Origin: Parabacteroides distasonis
GTDB lineage: Bacteria > Bacteroidota > Bacteroidia > Bacteroidales > Tannerellaceae
NCBI RefSeq assembly: GCF_004793765.1
Contig: NZ_SRYM01000001.1
Span: 62,001 to 126,000 of the forward strand
DNA length: 64,000 nucleotides
Reading direction: 5' to 3'
The translations under genes and the position numbers were made by a program. The notes under the pieces are model-generated. The model saw only the letters and a list, made by a program, of their open reading frames with translations, did no database searches and was not told the origin of the DNA. Positions 61,563 to 64,000 of the stretch are shown in pieces. Numbering within the stretch: position 1 is the first letter of the stretch; each line of letters starts with the position of its first letter.

Positions 61563-62840
61563 TTACGTCTTTTTAGGTCTTCCACGGTGTCCTATATTCC
61601 GTTTCTGTGGGCTCGAGGATGATCCTTTATCCCCGCCTTTGCGAGGCCGCCCTCTGCCTCTTTTATTCATACCGTATTTTTCTGGCTCATACAAGGGTAC
61701 TTCCCCGAATTCCGGACTGATCGGTATCTTGTAAACCTTTTTTTCTAAGAAATCCTCTATACGCTTGAATTGTGGTTGTTCATCAACTGATACGAAAGTA
61801 ATCGCTAATCCTTCCCCATTCGTACCCCGTGCCGTACGTCCGATTCGGTGTACGTAATCCTCTGGATCATGTGGGATATCGAAGTTCACGACCAACTTGA
61901 TGTCATTGATATCGATTCCACGTGCCACTACATCCGTAGCCACGAGGATATCGGTATGTCCGCTCTTGAATTCTTTCATGACTTCCTCCCTTTGGGATTG
62001 CTCCAAATCCGAGTGCATGGCAGCTACATTGAACTTTAATCTTTTTAAGGTAGACGCTAATTCTTTCACCTTCATTTTAGAAGAGGAGAAGATTATTACC
62101 CGTTGAGGGCGGCTTTGAGTGAAGAGATCTTGTAGAATCTTGAGTTTTTGTGAATCGTAGCAGATATATGCGGTTTGCATGATAGATTCGGGCGGGCGTG
62201 AGATAGCGATCTTGACTTCTTCTGGATCTTTTAGGATGGTTTTAGCCAACGTCCGTATTTTAGGTGGCATGGTAGCCGAGAACATGATCGTCTGGCAATA
62301 GGGGGGCATTTGTTTATGAACTTGCATGATGTCATCATAAAAACCCATATCTAGCATGCGGTCTGCCTCGTCTAAGACGAAGAAAGACACTTTAGACAAA
62401 TCGACAGTACCTAATTTAATATGGGACAATAAACGCCCCGGGGTAGCGATCACGATATCCGCCCCCATCTCTAAACCTCTCTTTTGTTGTTCCCAAGCGA
62501 TTCCATCGGTACCTCCATACACGGCGACTGCGGATATGGAAGGTATAAAATAAGTGAATCCTTGAATTTGTTGGTCTATTTGTTGAGCCAATTCCCGGGT
62601 CGGTGCCATAATGACCGCATTCACCGCATCTATCGGATGACAACCTTTGCTTAGTTCATTAATAACTGGCAAAACATACGCCGCCGTTTTACCGGTTCCG
62701 GTCTGTGCGCAAGCGATGATGTCTTTACCTTCTAAAATGACAGGAATCGTTAACTCTTGGACTGGAGTCGCTTCGTTAAAATTCATGTCATAAAGCCCGT
62801 CTAATACGGCATCTTCCAAATCTAATTCATCAAATCTCAT
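61563..62840 (-). CDS. DEAD-box RNA helicase
   Basis: The 425-residue protein has all helicase motifs: Q motif region ATPVQELTIP, motif I ACAQTGTGKTAAY, Ia PTRELAQQI, II VLDEADRMLDMG, III SATMP, and VI HRIGRTARG. The C-terminal tail (NKRGRGRPRKGGDKG and RRGRPKKT-like) is basic and disordered, as in RNA-remodelling helicases of the RhlE type. It probably helps ribosome assembly or mRNA turnover. It is transcribed alone and converges on rho, sharing a terminator. Confidence 0.95.
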   Translation of the reverse strand: MRFDELDLEDAVLDGLYDMNFNEATPVQELTIPVILEGKDIIACAQTGTGKTAAYVLPVINELSKGCHPIDAVNAVIMAPTRELAQQIDQQIQGFTYFIPSISAVAVYGGTDGIAWEQQKRGLEMGADIVIATPGRLLSHIKLGTVDLSKVSFFVLDEADRMLDMGFYDDIMQVHKQMPPYCQTIMFSATMPPKIRTLAKTILKDPEEVKIAISRPPESIMQTAYICYDSQKLKILQDLFTQSRPQRVIIFSSSKMKVKELASTLKRLKFNVAAMHSDLEQSQREEVMKEFKSGHTDILVATDVVARGIDINDIKLVVNFDIPHDPEDYVHRIGRTARGTNGEGLAITFVSVDEQPQFKRIEDFLEKKVYKIPISPEFGEVPLYEPEKYGMNKRGRGRPRKGGDKGSSSSPQKRNIGHRGRPKKT

Positions 62841-63004
62841 CTTTTTACATTCAAATTCTCGGTAAAGATAAAGATTATTTAGAAATGTTATGCAATAGCT
62901 AGTTTTCTCTTTGGTGATAAATAGAAAAATAATACCTTTATCCCCGAGTTATACTCTAAAAACGAAAGAATAAATATGAATAGTCCGCTAAATATCCTAT
63001 TTCC

Positions 63005-64000
63005 TTGAATAATGGTAAGCCGCTTATCTTGGCTTTATGGAGAGATATAACTTCCGAGTTGGCTACGGAAAATACTTTGAGAAGAACCTGGATCTTGACG
63101 AAAATGGCATTGCGGATAAGTGATATACGTACATGCTCGGTTTTCATCGATCCGTATAGTACCCATAATTTCAAGGATTCCGTTGTGACCTTGAACGATT
63201 GGAATGCCATGTCGGAAAATATGATAGAGGTGCTGTGGGGACAGTTTGTCAGTCGAGCGCATCCGGATGATCAGGAACATTATTATAGTGTGTTTACCCG
63301 TCTTTGTAGAGGGGAGATATCCGAGGCAAGGATCGAGGTCCGTATGCTATTCCCGGTAAGAAGGAATATGCTTGGAGAGAGAGATTCGCTACCGTGTATG
63401 AATGGGACGAGAAAGGAAGACCTTCTTATCCTTGGATGCTCAACGAATATTCAGGAACGGAAGAATCAAGAACTAAGTCTTGAGGAGGCAAAGGTGAAGA
63501 CCGAGGCCGCTGATAAGATGAAATCGAAATATTTGGCGGATATGAGCCACGAGATCCGGACTCCTTTGAATGCGATTACCGGTTTCTCAGAGTTGATGGC
63601 TTTTGCTGATACGGATGAGGAACGTATGTCGTACTACGACGTGATCAAGATGAATAATCAATTGTTGATGCAATTGATCAACGATATTTTGGATATCTCG
63701 AAGATCGAGGTGGATGCGATAAAGATCACATATGAGCAATTAGATGTCAGTGAATTGATGGATACGATTTATGTTTCTGCCAAGCTGCAGGTTCCGGAAG
63801 GAGTTAAGTTGGTTTTGGAGAAAGGGGCTGACCACCATATGTTTGGTACGGATAGCATGCGCCTGTTGCAGTTGATCAATAATTTTGTGAACAACGCTAT
63901 TAAGAACACGAAAGAAGGTAATATCACGATGGGATATACCATTCAACCGAATAATCCCTTACGTTTTTACGTAAGGGATACGGGTATTGGCATCGATAAG
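63005..64000 (+). pseudogene. PAS-histidine kinase with several frameshifts (continues past window)
   Basis: The frame from about 63005 is open to the window end. It contains a PAS-like part (IDPYSTHNFKDSVVTLND, VLWGQFVSRAHPDDQEHYY), the H-box YLADMSHEIRTPLNAITGF with the phospho-accepting His, and the N-box INNFVNNAIKNTKEG, VRDTGIGI. Two stretches are garbled but make family-like sequence in a neighbouring frame: 63085-63121 (NLDLDENGIADK) and 63343-63430 (AIPGKKEYAWRERFATV, VYEWDEKGRPS). Each is flanked by indels that cancel. A further frame break near 63000 separates MNSPLNILF from the rest. It may be a decayed gene or have sequence errors. It may still give a kinase with an altered PAS domain. 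Confidence 0.6.

Overview
The window looks like a chromosomal segment of a Bacteroidales gut bacterium, most likely a Parabacteroides (P. distasonis-like). The support is: repeated TAnnTTTG-type -7 promoter elements with no clear Shine-Dalgarno motifs, a TonB receptor with a CarboxypepD_reg-like N-terminus, a Rho factor with a long Asn/Gln-rich insert, a carboxyspermidine-dehydrogenase-like polyamine gene, and a capsular polysaccharide (CPS) locus headed by a tyrosine recombinase, an invertible promoter and a UpxY-type antiterminator. The species assignment is inference from gene content.

Layout. 1-4157 (minus): end of a surface-glycan cluster (glycosyltransferase, PIG-L deacetylase, polysaccharide deacetylase, FemAB-like acyltransferase). 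4199-6914 (minus): recA, bcp and a saccharopine-dehydrogenase-family gene. 7117-13775: a decayed histidine kinase, a THUMP-like methyltransferase, an AspT-type transporter, and a His-rich small protein ahead of a TonB receptor. 13799-21280 (minus): radical SAM protein, engB, sodium/solute symporter, SpoIID-like protein, OPT transporter.

21635-26709 (minus) is a tight five-gene cassette: a four-TM protein, a TRAFAC-like GTPase, two membrane-anchored coiled-coil proteins with similar N-terminal domains, and a retropepsin-like lipoprotein. A structured ncRNA candidate with its own promoter and terminator lies just upstream (26775-27052). This is the best candidate for a little-described system. 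It resembles, from memory, the GTPase/GAP1-type conflict systems found by comparative genomics.

27494-35774: recR, glycosyltransferase, GNAT, YqgE, PLP aminotransferase, tRNA-Asp, AraC regulator, sugar O-acetyltransferase, secreted protein and ThuA protein. A chimeric gene remnant sits at 33840-34268. 36273-37731 holds two convergent truncated genes (UvrA C-terminus against GH2 N-terminus) that mark an old deletion. 37816-54066 is the CPS locus: recombinase, an invertible segment whose promoter points away from the locus (OFF), a long UpxY, an initiating sugar-1-phosphate transferase, an HU-like protein, a three-gene patatin/PLD-like/membrane module that does not look like capsule synthesis, then the F420-hydrogenase-beta-like protein, LicD, cytidylyltransferase, Wzx, three GT2 enzymes and a Wzy-like polymerase. 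54187-62840 is housekeeping: aspS, nif3-like, zinc ribbon, tilS, rho and a DEAD-box helicase. The window ends inside a histidine kinase carrying several frameshifts.

A recurring feature is arrays of degenerate, about 21-23-nt units with palindromic cores in noncoding spacers. I see them at six places (17880, 21426, 27276, 35969, 42835, 55957). They are neither CRISPR nor coding.
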